DNA of 64,000 bases from positions 928,520-992,519 of the forward strand of contig JALPQD010000415.1 in NCBI GenBank assembly GCA_023101885.1, read 5' to 3'. This document shows, in pieces, positions 44,995 to 57,565 of the stretch. How positions within the stretch are numbered: position 1 is the first letter of the stretch; each line of letters begins with the position of its first letter. The notes beneath the pieces are model-generated. The model was not told where the DNA came from, ran no database searches, and saw nothing but the letters and a program-made list of their open reading frames with translations. This DNA comes from Typhlomys cinereus (Eukaryota; Chordata; Mammalia; Rodentia; Platacanthomyidae). Position numbers and translations under genes: made by a program.

Positions 44995-45445
44995 TGGAGG
45001 TGAACTTGGGGTCCAGGCCCAGGGGACTGCTGTGGCCCAGGTTGCACAGTGAGCTAAAGCCACTCTGTTCACAAGCCAGTTAAGCACACTTACTGGTGGC
45101 TTGGCCCGCCCCCAGCCAGACTCCCAGTGCATCTACAATCTCCCTGCCTCTAGGTGCTTCAGAATGGAAGTCAAACTTGTGGTCTGGTCACCGCTGAAAG
45201 GGCCTCCTTGTACGTGCTAGTGGCTGGATTGGCCCAGCTCCCCCTATGTAAGTCTTTGTTCCTGCATAATAAAGTGGACACCATCCCCCCCCCCCCCGCA
45301 TGGTGTCTCTGGTGCCTGTCTCTCTGTCTCTTAGTGGCATTGTCATCCTCACTCCTGTCTTGTCCCTCGAATAGACCCAATGAAACCGCCAGCAGCTCTG
45401 CTTGCTGGTTGTTGTTGCTGCAGCTGCTGCACCTGCCACTGCAAC
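44995..45445 (+). mobile_element. Possible LTR fragment
   Basis: A GC-richer block with CCCTATGTAAGTCTTTG, AATAAA at 45,268-45,273, a C13 run at 45,285-45,297, and a GGTGTCTCTGGTGCCTGTCTC segment resembling an R/U5 region. No clean TG...CA ends or target duplication could be set, so this call is tentative. Overlapping frames on both strands are not credible genes. Confidence 0.35.
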
Positions 45446-48400
45446 AAATTCCTAGATCAGGAATGAACTCATTCGGTTAGGAGAAAGCAGGAAGATGAAT
45501 CTGAGTGGAACTCATGCGCAGAGGTGAACAAGGAAGGAGACTGGAAAGCGAAGCAGGTGTTGCATGTAGAACACAAGGGGCTGTAGTCAAGGGTTCGGGT
45601 TTTAATCCCTTTCGTACAAAAATTAAGGTTTGCGAGTACGATAATGAAATGGCTCATTCATAGCACAAGAAACACCCCGAATACTCCCAGGTAAAATCCA
45701 AAGGAAGGAACATTCTGTGGAGAGAATGTGGGCAAGCAAGGAAAAGCTGTGCGATGGGCCACCGCTCCTGCTCACACACCAGCTGGGCACACATCTTAAG
45801 CTACTGTATCATTTAGATAGCCCTGTGTATCTATGTTGTGACATTAATTTCAAAAATGCTTGACGTGGTGATAAAAGGAAAGAAACACAGTATCTCAGGG
45901 TTAATCACTGACCTGCATTAGTAGTTGTAAAACTTGCAATTATTGGGACATAGTCTTTATCTAAGGTTTTAGAAAGGAAAAAAGATTCTAAGGGACTATG
46001 TTTTGACAAGTGGTATTTCTGAATTTTGAGAAAAAGAAAAAAAATTACCCACACATATATATCTAAATGAAAAAACATAATTTACTATGTGTGTGTCTAT
46101 GTGCATGTGTATGTGAGAGAGAGAGAAAGAGAGAGAAGAAATTTTGAAATTTTTTGCGCTAAAGGTTTATCTGAAGAGATGAACTATGCACTAACGGCAT
46201 TACAAAAAAAGATGGCTGCATTTTAGTGTCACTCACAAGACTGAGTTACTTGCTCTTCTTGAGACAAAGCAAGTAGTTGACAAGGGAAATCGAAGTCTAT
46301 ATATGTCTGCTCTAAATCAGATGCATCATTAGCTCATTTCCTGAGCAACACACCTGCCAGAATGATCCTGAACCTCTAAAATGAAACAACAGACAAAGAC
46401 TTTTCCTGTCCCAACTAGTTGTCCAGAGACCGACACGTCACCTATTTCTGTCAATATACAACAGGGAGGCAGCTTACAAAACAATATGTCTCCCTGCAGG
46501 ATGGGGACCAGCCACGTTACAGCCAGCAAGCCAGTACAGCCACGGAGGACATAAATACAGGTGACAGCGTAATTAATCCTCTGTTACACAATCAATGAGG
46601 AATAGCAATGTTGCTTGGGAAATGAAATACAGTAGAATGAGCCTGACTTTTCCCTGAGCACACAGGTTGAGTCGTCTTCGGATAAAACTTCTCTGGAGGA
46701 AATGGTTACAAGCACAGAGACCTCTGAAGGACAGCCGGGGCTGTAAATTGTAGGCTATAAAAATAATAATATAAATATTGTGCCAGCATTTATAATTTAT
46801 TTGTTGGACTTGCAAGTGAGAAATAGAGGTTAGCTGGCAGGTCTAATTTGAACGAGTGTTGGCAAATCCATGCTGCATACTAAATCATGGCTTTCTGCAT
46901 TTCATTTAGCTTAGAAACATATAATACATGGCAGACAAAGGCAGCGCCTTTGAATGAATGGATTCATGGGCCAGGATTCTGGAATGTGATATTACAAAGT
47001 TACTGAGGTTTTATAAACGAACATTTCTTTGTCTTAGCTTTCACTGGGTAAAATTAAGCACAGAGGACACCAGATGAAATTAGAATATTAAAAAATCTAT
47101 TTCTTTTTAAAACATACAAAAGGCCTCAGATGAGTTGTATGTGTGTGTGTTTTAACCAAAAATTTCCCCTGGGAAGACAATCGTCCTGAGAAGGCCATTT
47201 GTGTTGGTCAGATTTTCAATATTCTAACAAGGGCTTCAGATACATCAACTTAGAAGGAAATGTGGTTCATTGTAGCTCGTAGTATGGAAAATTCCAGGGC
47301 GCTGTCATTCCGCTACCTCGCGTTCAGTCCATAGTGAAGAAGTGACCACAGAAAATACGTGAGAATATCACTGAGCTTGTAGACAATAAGGGAGAGAGAA
47401 GAAAAAACATAAGGGTTAGGCATTGTCTTTTAAGAACAAGTCCTCTCTTTCAATAGCTTTAAAACTCCCTGTAGGTACAAACTGTTTCCAACAACCCTAA
47501 TAGTATCCAACCAGACCAAGTTGAAAGCTGGCATTGGGGAGGAACATTCCAGAAACAAACCATTTATCACTGGGAGATAGCAAGGAGTTTTCCACAGATC
47601 CCCATTGTATAGCCTCCAAAGGTGTTATCTCATTTCAGCTATACTCCTAGCCATAGTGGTTGGAATTATGATGAATCAGAAGATAGTTTCCTTCACTTCT
47701 TCTTGCTGCAAACTAATGACTACAAAACGACATGTGTGTAAGAGAATATAGTTCAGCCTTGTGAGCAAAAGTGCCTGCCATACCATGACAGGTGACACTG
47801 GAAAAACTCTTTAGCCTTCATGCGCCTTGGTTTTGTCCATCTTGTCAAGGGAATTAATAACATTTATCCTTGTAAGGCTTGTGAAAATTAGTGGATGTGT
47901 TATGATGCGCATCAAGTTCCAAGTGCTATTCCTTGGAGTAAGCAAGACCTTGTTAGCATTCTACATACACCATAGCTCCTGGAAGATACTAAATTTCCAG
48001 GAAAATGTGTGAATAAAAGCAGTAAGTATGGTCTCAATTTCTACTTCACTTTTTTTGGTTTGCTATTTAAATCTAAATTATTCTTAGTCTATAGATATGT
48101 AAAGCATGATGATATTATTAGTTTAAGGCATTAAAAAGAGTTAGAGTTATGTCCACTTAACATCATCATGTAAGTATGTATGAAAACATGTAAAGGTCAG
48201 GTCAAATGAAACTTGGGTGACAAACGAATATATTAACAACTGTGTGGCAGTATTTGTTGAACTACAAGGTTTGAGACATGGATAAATAAAAAGAAAGTTT
48301 TGTACTAGTTTAGCAGAGAATACTTGTGTCCTATACAACTGAGGTACATAGAACCCTGGGTTTGTTCCAGAATGGGAAAAAATACATTTTTTCAGTTTTA

Positions 48401-48460
48401 TAGGAGAGAAGTTCAATAAATTTGAATATAACGTGGAATGTCATTAAGAACGTTAATCTC

Positions 48461-48461
<1 letters not shown>
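45446..48461. other. Unique sequence, no gene seen
   Basis: About 3 kb with only a GT/GA-rich patch at 46,087-46,138. The segment 46,840-47,330 is simple-repeat-free and may be conserved non-coding DNA. Confidence 0.4.
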
Positions 48462-48492
<31 letters not shown>

Positions 48493-48529
48493 GTCTCTCT
48501 CTCTCTGTCTCTCTCTCTTTCTCTATCTC
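48462..48529. repeat. (CT)n microsatellite
   Basis: CT dinucleotides with regularly spaced GT interruptions (CTCTGTCTCTCT). Confidence 0.95.
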
Positions 48530-49038
48530 ATGATCTCTAAATTCTAGATATAAATTTCACTCAAGCTAGACCAATTATTTTAGATAAAAGAGCAATTTTA
48601 AAGAACAACACTCTAGAAGAGATATGTTTGATATAGTGAAGGGATTTGAAAGGAAGAGAAATCAATAGGAATCAACATCCTTACCCAGTGTTTGGGAAGA
48701 AAAATCCTTAACAAATATCTAAGATGCAAGTGGGGAAAAAATGAAACACATGTGTGGGATGGGTGTTGAGGGGAAGTAGCTACATGCTACACATTTCCCT
48801 CAGGAATGTCTTATTCATTTTCTTTGATTCTCTTGAAAATATCATGAACCTAAATCATGGCAAGTTTTACACCTCTGATGTAATGTAGATCAATTTTTAT
48901 GCTAGAAGAGAGCAGGATTGATGAAGTGCTAAAAGAAAACCTTCAATGTTGAACACCCCTAAATTTTCCTTATAGATTTAGCATACCAGGAGTCTTTCAA
49001 TAATTAAATAACAAAGGTATCATAATTAGATACAGGTA
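48530..49038. other. Unique AT-rich sequence, no gene seen
   Basis: No recognisable element. Confidence 0.4.
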
Positions 49039-49450
49039 TCAACCTGAAGGTTGAGGGTTTGAGCTCTGGGCATATTTGTAGAGCATTAGTAATTCAGTTA
49101 AGCACAGAATGAACCTAGGAGGAAATTTTCTAGCTAATGGATGCACAGTCCGTGGTGGGTGGGACTGGTCTCTGGCAGTGAATAAGATCAAGAGAACTAG
49201 TTGAGAAAGTTGACATCCTTCTGTATACTTGGCCACACATGCTGGTCTGGAAAGCAAGGATTGTCCCTCTCAGTCATTATGTGGATAGAGTATGGCCAAT
49301 TCTTTAGATTCTTGGTGTTGGTGTAGGCTGTCCTGCCAAGCGGGACAAGAAACTGTAACCAGGATATTGTAAGAGAGAATTAACCCCTTGCTCCATTCAA
49401 TTGTTTCATCATGATTTTATCAGCAACATTGCTGGTGAAATGCAACAATA
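49039..49450 (+). repeat. CAGCAA repeat, subfamily A
   Basis: Begins TATCAACCTGAAGGTTGAGG and contains GAGCTCTGGGCATATTTGTA, GTGGTGGGTGGGACTGG, CATCCTTCTGTATACTTGGCC and ACATGCTGG. It then reads GAACTGTAACC-like AAACTGTAACC and ends ATTTTATCAGCAAC. The same words in the same order occur at 57,145-57,565 and, inverted, at 50,937-51,337. The AATAAA signal is decayed here (AATTAA). Confidence 0.85.
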
Positions 49451-50936
49451 GGTCTACTAAGGAAAAATAAGTGGCTACAAGTACTCTTAAAATATAGACT
49501 ATCATTCTAAAAAAATCAGTTATGCAGATATAACACATTTCTCCATCAGATGCTTGAAGTAAAAAATTAATCCTGAAAAGAGCTAAAAGACTTTAAAAGA
49601 ATCAGGATCTTCCCACCACAAATTACTGTAAATTATGTAAATGTCTGCATCAGGACAGCTTATATTTTGTGAACATTTGCCCTCGGACCCCTCATAGCCT
49701 CTGAGATTCCCTCATGGCAAATTAACAGAATTTTAGAGAAGGCTGCGAAAGTTTAAATATTGCCTGTGTTTATCCAACTCCGCAATATCTCTTGTGGATA
49801 TATTAGATTTGTTTGCATTTTTAAAATCTCATTACAAGTCTTTGAAAACAGGAAATTGCCTCTGCTATGAGAGATCAATGGGCCCTTGACTCCAGCATTC
49901 AATGATGGCTTATCAGTGCTAGGGAACAATGCAGATCAAGGGATATGAGAATGACTTTGGTTCTCTAACAGGCTTTGAAAAAAGAAAGTTACTCAGCAGA
50001 AAAAAAAACACAATAATTGTGAATTCTCAAACTTAATGAAGCTTATCCAGTTTCCCAAAGAAGCAAAGCTCTCAGGTTCTTGCCTACCTTTATTGAGAAG
50101 GGAAAGGATAGAAAAGGATTCATAACATTGAAATGAATAAACTTAATTTAGAGAAAACTTTATTATACCACACCTTGTAATTAGATTCCAAGAAGAAAAT
50201 AACTCAAAAAGAAATCTAAACATAAGCTAAATTTAACTTTAATCATGTGCAGATAAAAATGACTACTCTAAAGTAAGCATAAGATACGTTATTTTATTTC
50301 TTCCTAGTTTAATAACAGCATGGGAGGAAAAAGGTAGTCCTCTCATTTAGCAGAAATAGAAATGGCCTCTTCTAAAATTATTGTCAAGATGTGTCCATGT
50401 TTATATTTCTGAGGTTGCTTCTGTCTCCAGATTATTGTTCCGGTCGTTGTTATCTGTCATCTTTACTTATCTCTCTGCACAAGTTCGTCCATGTCCAGGG
50501 TTCAAGGATATAGCTGAGATTTCTATTTTAAACTGCCCACCATGACACATTTTGAAATTCCATAAGCAGCCTGAATGCTGTCACATTCAAGCCTAGCGAA
50601 ATATGCCTTTACCCTTCAATAAGGATGCTCTTGCATCATAAGTTTGTTTCTCACACAAGTATGAGTGTTTTAGAGTTCCCTCTCTAAATAAATACCTAGA
50701 AAATAAAAGAGATGAATGATTGTTTGCACAGTCAATATGATTCTTTTGTTTCTCGAACCTAGACACTGTTGTATAAACCACCAAAGTTTTGTATGTTCAG
50801 TTAAATTATATAAATTCCAAGAGCATCATGGTCTCTCTGGGACTTGTTCTTCCACCTTCCTTCCATTTCTTCTTGGCACCTTGGTTGTGCCAAGTCCTGG
50901 ACATAATCCCTTTAAAGGTTTGTTGCAGTTCGCCTG
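49451..50936. other. Unique AT-rich sequence, no gene seen
   Basis: The segment 49,680-49,960 is free of simple repeats with balanced composition. No gene or repeat recognised. Confidence 0.4.
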
Positions 50937-51337
50937 CATGGTTGCTGCTAAATGACCATCAAACGGCTTAAGGGAACAAGGGGTTTATTTCCTTATGACA
51001 GTCTGGTTACAGTTTGTAGTCCAGCTTGATGGGAGAGCACGCACCAACACTAGGGTCGAGGGAACTGGCCACACCATCACCACATAACAGCTGAGAGAGA
51101 AACAATCCTTATTTACCAGACCAGCATGTCTGGCCAAGTATACAAAAGGATGCTGACTCTCTCAATCAGCTCTCTGTATTTATTCCAGGGCCTCATCCCA
51201 CCCACCGTAGGCTGGGCCTTTCCCATCAGATAGACAATCTCTTTCAGTTTTGCTGTGGGCTCAACTCAACTATTAACTCTCTACAAATGTGCCCCGAGCT
51301 CAAACCCTCGACTGTCATGTTGACACCTGTGCCCAAC
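50937..51337 (-). repeat. CAGCAA repeat, subfamily A, minus strand
   Basis: Complement of the 49,039 and 57,145 copies. It includes the complement of GGTGTCAACATGACAGTCG at the right end, CCACCCACCGTAGGCTGGGC, CATGTCTGGCCAAGTATACA and GGTTACAGTTTGTAGTCC. TTTATT at 50,984-50,989 is an intact AATAAA on the minus strand. GCTGCTAAATGACC at the left is the CAGCA end. Confidence 0.85.
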
Positions 51338-52600
51338 TACATCTCTGCCCTCTTTCAGCATCGACGTAAACTCTCGAGCCTTGAGAATACTTTTCAAGCG
51401 CTTGTGAGGCAGATCTCACTTTGAGCTGACAGCTGTTCCCAGTTTTCTGCTTCTCAACTTGCACAAGTTCTTTTTAATTTCATAATTCCATTCTGATGCT
51501 TGAAGATGGTATTCGTGGAGTCCTGACCCTTATCTGCCTCTCCCAGAGGTCGAAGCACAATGCCCAACACCAGAGCTCCTTCTGCGGTGACTGGCAGACC
51601 CCTTTCTTCACCTTGCAGCTGTATGCAAGCCCATCCTTCCCTCCACTACTGAGGACCAAGACAAGTTTAAGCTTTAGTCAGTCTTTGTCAATTTCTGATC
51701 TTGAGTCCTGACTTCTGGCAAAGATCTCAAGGCCACAGTATGTTGCATGATGTGCAACTTCCCACCACATTCTGGGAAAGCTGTTAAAGTCAGAAATCAT
51801 TTTGTTCTGAATTCTCTGCAGTATCTGAGGCCTTTAGAGAAATTTTTGGAGAGATCCACACCGTGCCCCCACACATAACTTTGCTGTTCATTGAGCTCTC
51901 TTTCCTATTCTCCTCCTTATACATGAATGCTACCAATCCTCATCTAATGCTCTTATAATATATGACAAATATTATATTATATTAATATATATGTGTATGT
52001 GCTGTGTGTGGTTTGTAATGTGTGTCTGTGTGTATCTGTGTGTGTTAGTACACATATATTTTAAATATCAATAGCAATCATTTTGTTTTACTTTGAAATC
52101 TAAGATCAGCATGACATGGTAACTAAATTCTTCATTACCCAAATAAATCAAACAAATACTTCATAAGCACCAATGTATAAATCCTTGCCAATGCTTAACA
52201 AATGAAAATCAACAATGTATAGAAAGAATAAGAAATCATCACAAAGTGACTTACAGAATAGATACAATACATACAGATATATATTTTAATATATATAAGG
52301 AAAGTCTCACAATCACAAAAAGCCTTCTCAAAAGTTAAAACCAAAGTGAGCAAGAAGACTTAGCAGGTGTACCAGTTAGATGACTGCTCAAGCACAACTC
52401 TGAAGACTTATTTAGTTAAGTGAGATAATAACTAAATGCCAAGTGAAATGGAAACAGAGACAATATTCTTTTCTTGCTTTCTTCCTGTTTTTAGTATTAT
52501 TATAGCTTTAACTACTTAGATTCCTTTTATAAGGTTGGGAAAATTCTTATCTTTTTGAGCACAGGGAGAGAATTCATTGTGAATGGATCTGTCTTTCTAA
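51338..52600. other. Unique sequence, GT/AT-rich right part
   Basis: The left 500 bp are GC-richer than their surroundings, with a 71-codon frame (51,496-51,711) of no known type. The right part has TATA/TGTG-rich low-complexity sequence at 51,955-52,070. Confidence 0.4.
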
Positions 52601-52757
52601 TTTTTTTTACATTTATCCATCTTGTGTATATGCACATGCATACATGTGCCACAGTATGTGGGTAAAGGTTAAAGAACAACTTGCAGGAGCATGTTCTATC
52701 CTACTATGTGGGTTCCAGAGATCAAATTGAGGCCATCAGGTTTGTAGGGGCAAACCT
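52601..52757 (-). repeat. B4-like SINE, minus strand
   Basis: TTACATTTATCCATCTTGTG, GTGGGTAAAGGTTAAAGAAC, AACTTGCAGGAGCATGTTC and TATGTGGGTTCCAGAGATC form the complement of a B4-type element, including the AACTTGCAGGAG hallmark. Confidence 0.65.
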
Positions 52758-53016
52758 GTCGGAGATTATCTGATTAATGTGGGAAGACTCAGACCATCGT
52801 GGGTAGAATCATCCCTGAGTAAATGTGTGAGAGGCACAGCAGTAGCTCACATTTGGACATACTGTGAGGTGAGAAAGCTTGACTCTTTTTATGCTTTTTC
52901 GGTGGTGTAGGTGTGTTCAGTTTGCTAGGCTCCTGATGCTAGCACGACCGTCCTTCCCTGCTGCTGAGCTGGAATAAACTCCTGAATGTGTGGACATCAG
53001 CAACAGAATGACTATA
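52758..53016 (+). repeat. CAGCAA repeat, short copy
   Basis: GGGAAGACTCAGACCATCGT, then GGGTAGAATCATCCCTGAG, AATAAA at 52,973-52,978 and CATCAGCAACAGAATGAC. It seems to have landed next to or inside the 52,601 SINE. The 5' start is not clearly seen. Confidence 0.6.
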
Positions 53017-53065
53017 AGAAAAGGCAAGGCCCTAAATCTGATGGCTTAAATTGTATCTCTGGTAG

Positions 53066-53188
53066 GATAGAAAATACTCCTGCAAATTGTCCTCTGACTC
53101 CCTCCCCCCTCTGCACACACGCACACATTGTTGTATATGCACGCTTGTGAATGCATCCCAGATAAATAAATCTTTAAGTTTTGGAAAG
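53066..53188 (+). repeat. B4-like SINE tail fragment
   Basis: CTCCTGCAAATTGTCCTCTGA, CTCCCTCCCCCCTCTGCACA, CACACGCACACATTG and an AGATAAATAAATC end match the 3' half of a B4 SINE. Confidence 0.6.
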
Positions 53189-53756
53189 GCAAATCCATTC
53201 ATAATAAATTCTCTCTTTGTACTATAAAAAGAAAGGAATTTCCCCGTCCCAGTGAAAGGAATCTAAATACTCATAGCAGGCATCATACTAAGAAGGGGAA
53301 CAAAGCAAGAAAAAAGATTATTGCTGTTCCCACTTGCACTTGGCATGAACTAAAAATAAAATAGAACAGCAAAGGAAATTAAAGAACAAACTACTAATAC
53401 ATTGACGCACATCAAAGGCATATGTTAACAAAAGAAGCCAGAAACAAGACTACATATGTATGAAGCCATTTATATATGGCATTCTGAGAAATTCAAGCCA
53501 CAAGAAATTAGGGAAGCAATGGCCTGGGACAGGAACGAGAATAAGGTTGACTTTGTCATCAGGACACTAGTGTGGGTTGTGCTTCAGGATTAGTCTGCAG
53601 ACATAAAAAATAAGTAAAGTAGATTCACTTGTACCCAGCTACACACTGAAGATTCAGAGAAACCAACTGAAGTCTCCACAGTTAAGTTTCTTCAAATAAG
53701 AGTTTCCAGTCTGTCTCACTCTGTATAAGAAAATACAAGGCTAAAAAAAAAATGAC
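53189..53756. other. Unique AT-rich sequence, no gene seen
   Basis: No recognisable element apart from an A-rich run at about 53,741-53,751. Confidence 0.4.
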
Positions 53757-54015
53757 TGAAGGTTAATAAAAGTTGACTTATAAGCAAAATTACCTAAGTT
53801 CGAATGTCAGATCTTACAAAAACACCAGGCAGAAATGGAGGCAGCCTGAGAGTCCTGTCCTAAAAGGAGTAGCCTGGGAAATCCCAGAGCAATACAATAA
53901 AGAGGTAGAATAACTTAGGATGATTCTCGGTTTCATCTTTAGGCCACCACAGACACACACACTCAAGTGCACTCCTACATACACACATGCACCATGCACA
54001 TACATAGGAAAAATT
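53757..54015 (+). repeat. ID-headed SINE, diverged
   Basis: GACTTATAAGCAAAATTACC, AAGTTCGAATGTCAGATC, CAGGCAGAAATGGAGGC, CCCAGAGCAATACAATAAAGA and a CACACACTCAAG tail follow the order of the ID-headed SINE at 16,733. Confidence 0.65.
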
Positions 54016-55279
54016 ATGCAAACTGCTTTAATACAACCCTCCAACATAAATGTAGCAGCCACAAGCAGTTTGGCCTTCCTTACATTGTTTTCTTTGCTAA
54101 TTCCCAGCTTACAGAACCACGGTTCCCTCACTGAGGAGCAAGAGACCTTATCATATTCTGAAATATGAAGAAAGCCTCAAGTTGTAAATCATTGATTATA
54201 GGCAATTATATCTATAATGAAATTTGTATTTATAAAAATAAAAGATCATAAATGACAAGGGCAATAAAAATCATGATCTAGGCCACGATTTTAGTGGAGC
54301 TACAGCTCTACTACTTTACATATATATGTTAAAACACATAAACTTGTACAAGTTAAACCGGTAGATTCATGTGCAGAGTATTTGTGGAAGTGTAACTCGA
54401 AGAGTAGAGATTTTCTGAAAGCAATATTTATTTATTTATTTGTCTATTTATTCATTTATTCATTCATCTATTTCACACCCTGCTGACATATTACAGAGCA
54501 GAGGTATCTAGCCATTGGTTTTTGCCTTGTTTCAGACAAGTTGAATCTGAAATAAACAATGATACTGATGGGGCAACATGTATGATCCTTTATATCAGCA
54601 AATGCATTTTTTTGCATTTAATTAATGTAAATAGGTATCTTGTGAGTATCGGTCACCAAGATAATGCTAAATTCCAATATCCAAGAAGCCTAGGTGACAT
54701 AATTCATGAAACAAATCATTCCATGATCTTCTAGCACGTGAACCTCACTGAACGGACAAGATTGTGACACACGTTCTTACACAGGATGCCCACATAGAGG
54801 GAAATGGCAGTCACTGAAACACACTATGGGCCTCACTATTTTTGATTAGGGAGTATGCTTTTTCCAGAGTGTGGTGAAATATTTTATTGGTTGTCACAGT
54901 GCAATGCAATAGATCTTAACTTATCTTTCTTTTGACCTTTAAGCATAAATGAAAAACAATAAATTTATCTCAGGGTTGGCACTGAAAATGAACATGGCCA
55001 ATAGAAATAGAGGCTTTGAGGCTTTTCTAGTTCATATTTTGAACGAAGCCACAGCTAGAAAAGAAAGGAATTAGAATCACCCCTTTCTGTTGCTAATTAG
55101 TGTCAGAAGCTATTTATTTAGATATGTTTTCATGCTTCATTTTGGTTTTGAGTAATAAAAAGAACAATTTTCAAAATAAAGTTCTACTTATTATTAATGA
55201 ATATGCTGAGGGGCAAATCATAAGCACTGTGGAGTGGCATCTTTTTATGTTTTCTATTTTGCTAGTTTTACAAAAAATA
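54016..55279. other. Unique AT-rich sequence with (TTTA)n
   Basis: A TTTA/TTCA tetranucleotide run spans about 54,425-54,473. No gene; short frames here have no recognisable domain. Confidence 0.45.
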
Positions 55280-55860
55280 ATGAGGGGTTGTTCTCTCCCC
55301 TACCTCCTTCCTTCCTCTATTCATGAATCCCTCCCACTCCTTCCCATCCTCCTGTCTGTCGATCTCTGTGGCCCCTCAGGGATCCCTTTGGATTATATGA
55401 TCTAGTGGGGGCTCAGGCCTCTATGATGGACTAAGGGGCCCTTTGGGTAGACTTACTGATTAGGGCACACCCTTCACCTACCTAATCCCAGCCCCTAAAT
55501 TTACCACTGCATGTAATTGTTTCTCTTGAGATCCTCCCTGGTCTGTGGAGGAATATGTTGATGTGCTAGCCATTGTGAAGGTCTGGTAAAGATAAATCTC
55601 ATTGCAGTCAGTTCCTGGATTCATCAACCCTGCCTTGAGTGGAATTTCTTGGACAGTGGTGGGCCTTCCCATCATTAGGCTCTTTCAATTTTACTGCCCC
55701 TTCTTCCACAAGGTTCCCTGAGCCTTAGGATGGGAGATTTGATTGGCCTGATTTTGACGAGTTTCAGAGTGGTGGCCAGCACTCTGCATTCTGGTTGATT
55801 GCTGTTGTCTGTTTCACTGCTCTAGAATGACACTTTAAAGCTACTAATACATGTCTCAAA
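55280..55860 (-). repeat. Possible L1 3' region fragment, minus strand
   Basis: C/T-rich CTCCCCTACCTCCTTCC, then CCCCTTCTTCCACAAGGTTCC, CTGAGCCTTAGGATGGGAGA and TTTGATTGGCCTGATTTTGA resemble the complement of the 3' end of older rodent L1 (Lx-type) elements. Boundaries are uncertain and no target duplication was found. Confidence 0.45.
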
Positions 55861-57144
55861 AAGATGAGTTAATTTTTTCCTGAAATGTTTATGACACCTT
55901 TCTTATAGACTGATAGTGAAAAGAGAAATTTGCAACTTTCCCAGATTTTTTTTTTTTTTACAGATAATGGTAATAGAGTTAAGTTCTAGAGTCTTTAAAA
56001 TCACAAATGGGACATTTTCAAGCCTGGGATAAATTAGAAGAGTCTGTGGAGGTCAAATAAATGGCACAGACTCAGAGCTCTAAAATTGACTTTGATGAGC
56101 AGCACATCGTGTAAACAAGTCAAGGAAATTAAGAGCGATTGCTAGTTAATGTACTGCCTTGCCTCTTTAGAAACCAAACATAGAAACTTCTCTTGCATTT
56201 GCTCCCAGCAAAATTTGAATTAAAAAAAAAAATCCCTTGTGCTGGTATTCCATTTCATTACTATATCATGGCTGTTCGTGTGTATCCTTCTAAGAAAGCC
56301 GAGAAACAAGCGCAGGTACAAATCCTCTTACTTCAGATTGACACTCTAGTTTAAAAAGGCAAAGCGATGAAACACAATTAGAAGGACTGTTAAAAACATC
56401 CTGAATTCTAATTGCTGTAATCAGCAAGGTAAACATAAGGCAGCCAAGCAGGAAAACAAAATCCTTTCTCTAACTGACACCCCAGATTCTTGTCCACCAA
56501 GTTCTCTAAAACAAGTATCACCCTATGAATGGTAAATAGCCAGGAATGGAAATACAAAGAAAACAGCCAAGGAGTTGTATAAGGGCTGAACATGGGTCAA
56601 TTTTATCTGTGAAACTGACCAAATGACAGCAACTGTTGCCAAACTTTGCACATGCTATATACTTCTGCAATTTTTATTATCTAATTCGCAGAACCTTTGT
56701 CCTTAGGTAACTAAGCCTTTCAAATCTTCCTTCTGACATAAAACAAAATATTTAAAGTCACAAATTGGGACATTCCATGCATGTTTTGCAGTCTTCTTTC
56801 CTGGGAAATGAATACTTGGCATACAGATTAGCTAATGAAATTCTGGGTGTTCTGCATTCTCTTTAATTGGAAACTCTGTCACCTCAAGTTGAATAGTATG
56901 ACCTCCATAATTTGGCAAATATTAACAAATGGGTTTACTTAATTCTTACTAGTTTTTTTCTGAAAGTAAATGCATCATTTTATTTAGTACATTTAGTGCT
57001 ATAGTATGTTATTGTAGGAAAAGTTTTACTTTGATTTTTTGTTCCTTTATCAGAAGTGACACCGTATAGTCTTTTAAAAAAGTGTGAAATAAAAAATATT
57101 TTATCAGATTGCGACGAGGCTGCAGTTGAACTGTGTCATAGTCG
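55861..57144. other. Unique AT-rich sequence, no gene seen
   Basis: Contains T and A homopolymer runs near 55,947 and 56,221. No recognisable element. Confidence 0.4.
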
Positions 57145-57565
57145 CATAGACACTGGTGTCAGCTTGCTGGTTGAGGGTCTGAACTCTGGGTACATTTGAG
57201 GAGAATTAGCAGTTGAGTTAACACCAGAGGGAACCGACAAGGGACTGTCTAGTTGATGGGACAGGCCCAGCCCATGGTGGGTGGGACTAGGCCCTGGACA
57301 GGTGAATACAATATGGAGAGATGGTTGAGGAAGTTGGCATCCTTCTGTATACTTTGGCCAGACATGCTGGCTTAGCAAGTGTCCCTCTCTCAGTCTTATG
57401 TGGAGACCAGTTCCCTGGTCTCTTTGGTGATGGCATGTGCTCTCCTGCCAAACCGGACTAAGAACTGTAACTGGACAATCCTAAGAGAATGTTCCTTCTT
57501 TCCTTAAACCATTTGATAGTGATTTTATCAGCAATCACTCAGAATAACTGTTACAAACCTTAACC
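57145..57565 (+). repeat. CAGCAA repeat, subfamily A
   Basis: Starts near TGGTGTCAGCTTGCTGGTTG and contains CTGAACTCTGGGTACATTTG, CCCAGCCCATGGTGGGTGG, CATCCTTCTGTATACTTTGGC and ACATGCTGGCTTAG. It then reads AAGAACTGTAACTGGAC and ATTTTATCAGCAATC. It is the closest match by eye to 49,039-49,450. Confidence 0.85.

Noticed and set aside
45154..45480. Overlapping frames on both strands in a GC-richer patch
   Set aside because: Fits an LTR-like block with AATAAA and a C-run better than a gene; frames on opposite strands contradict each other.
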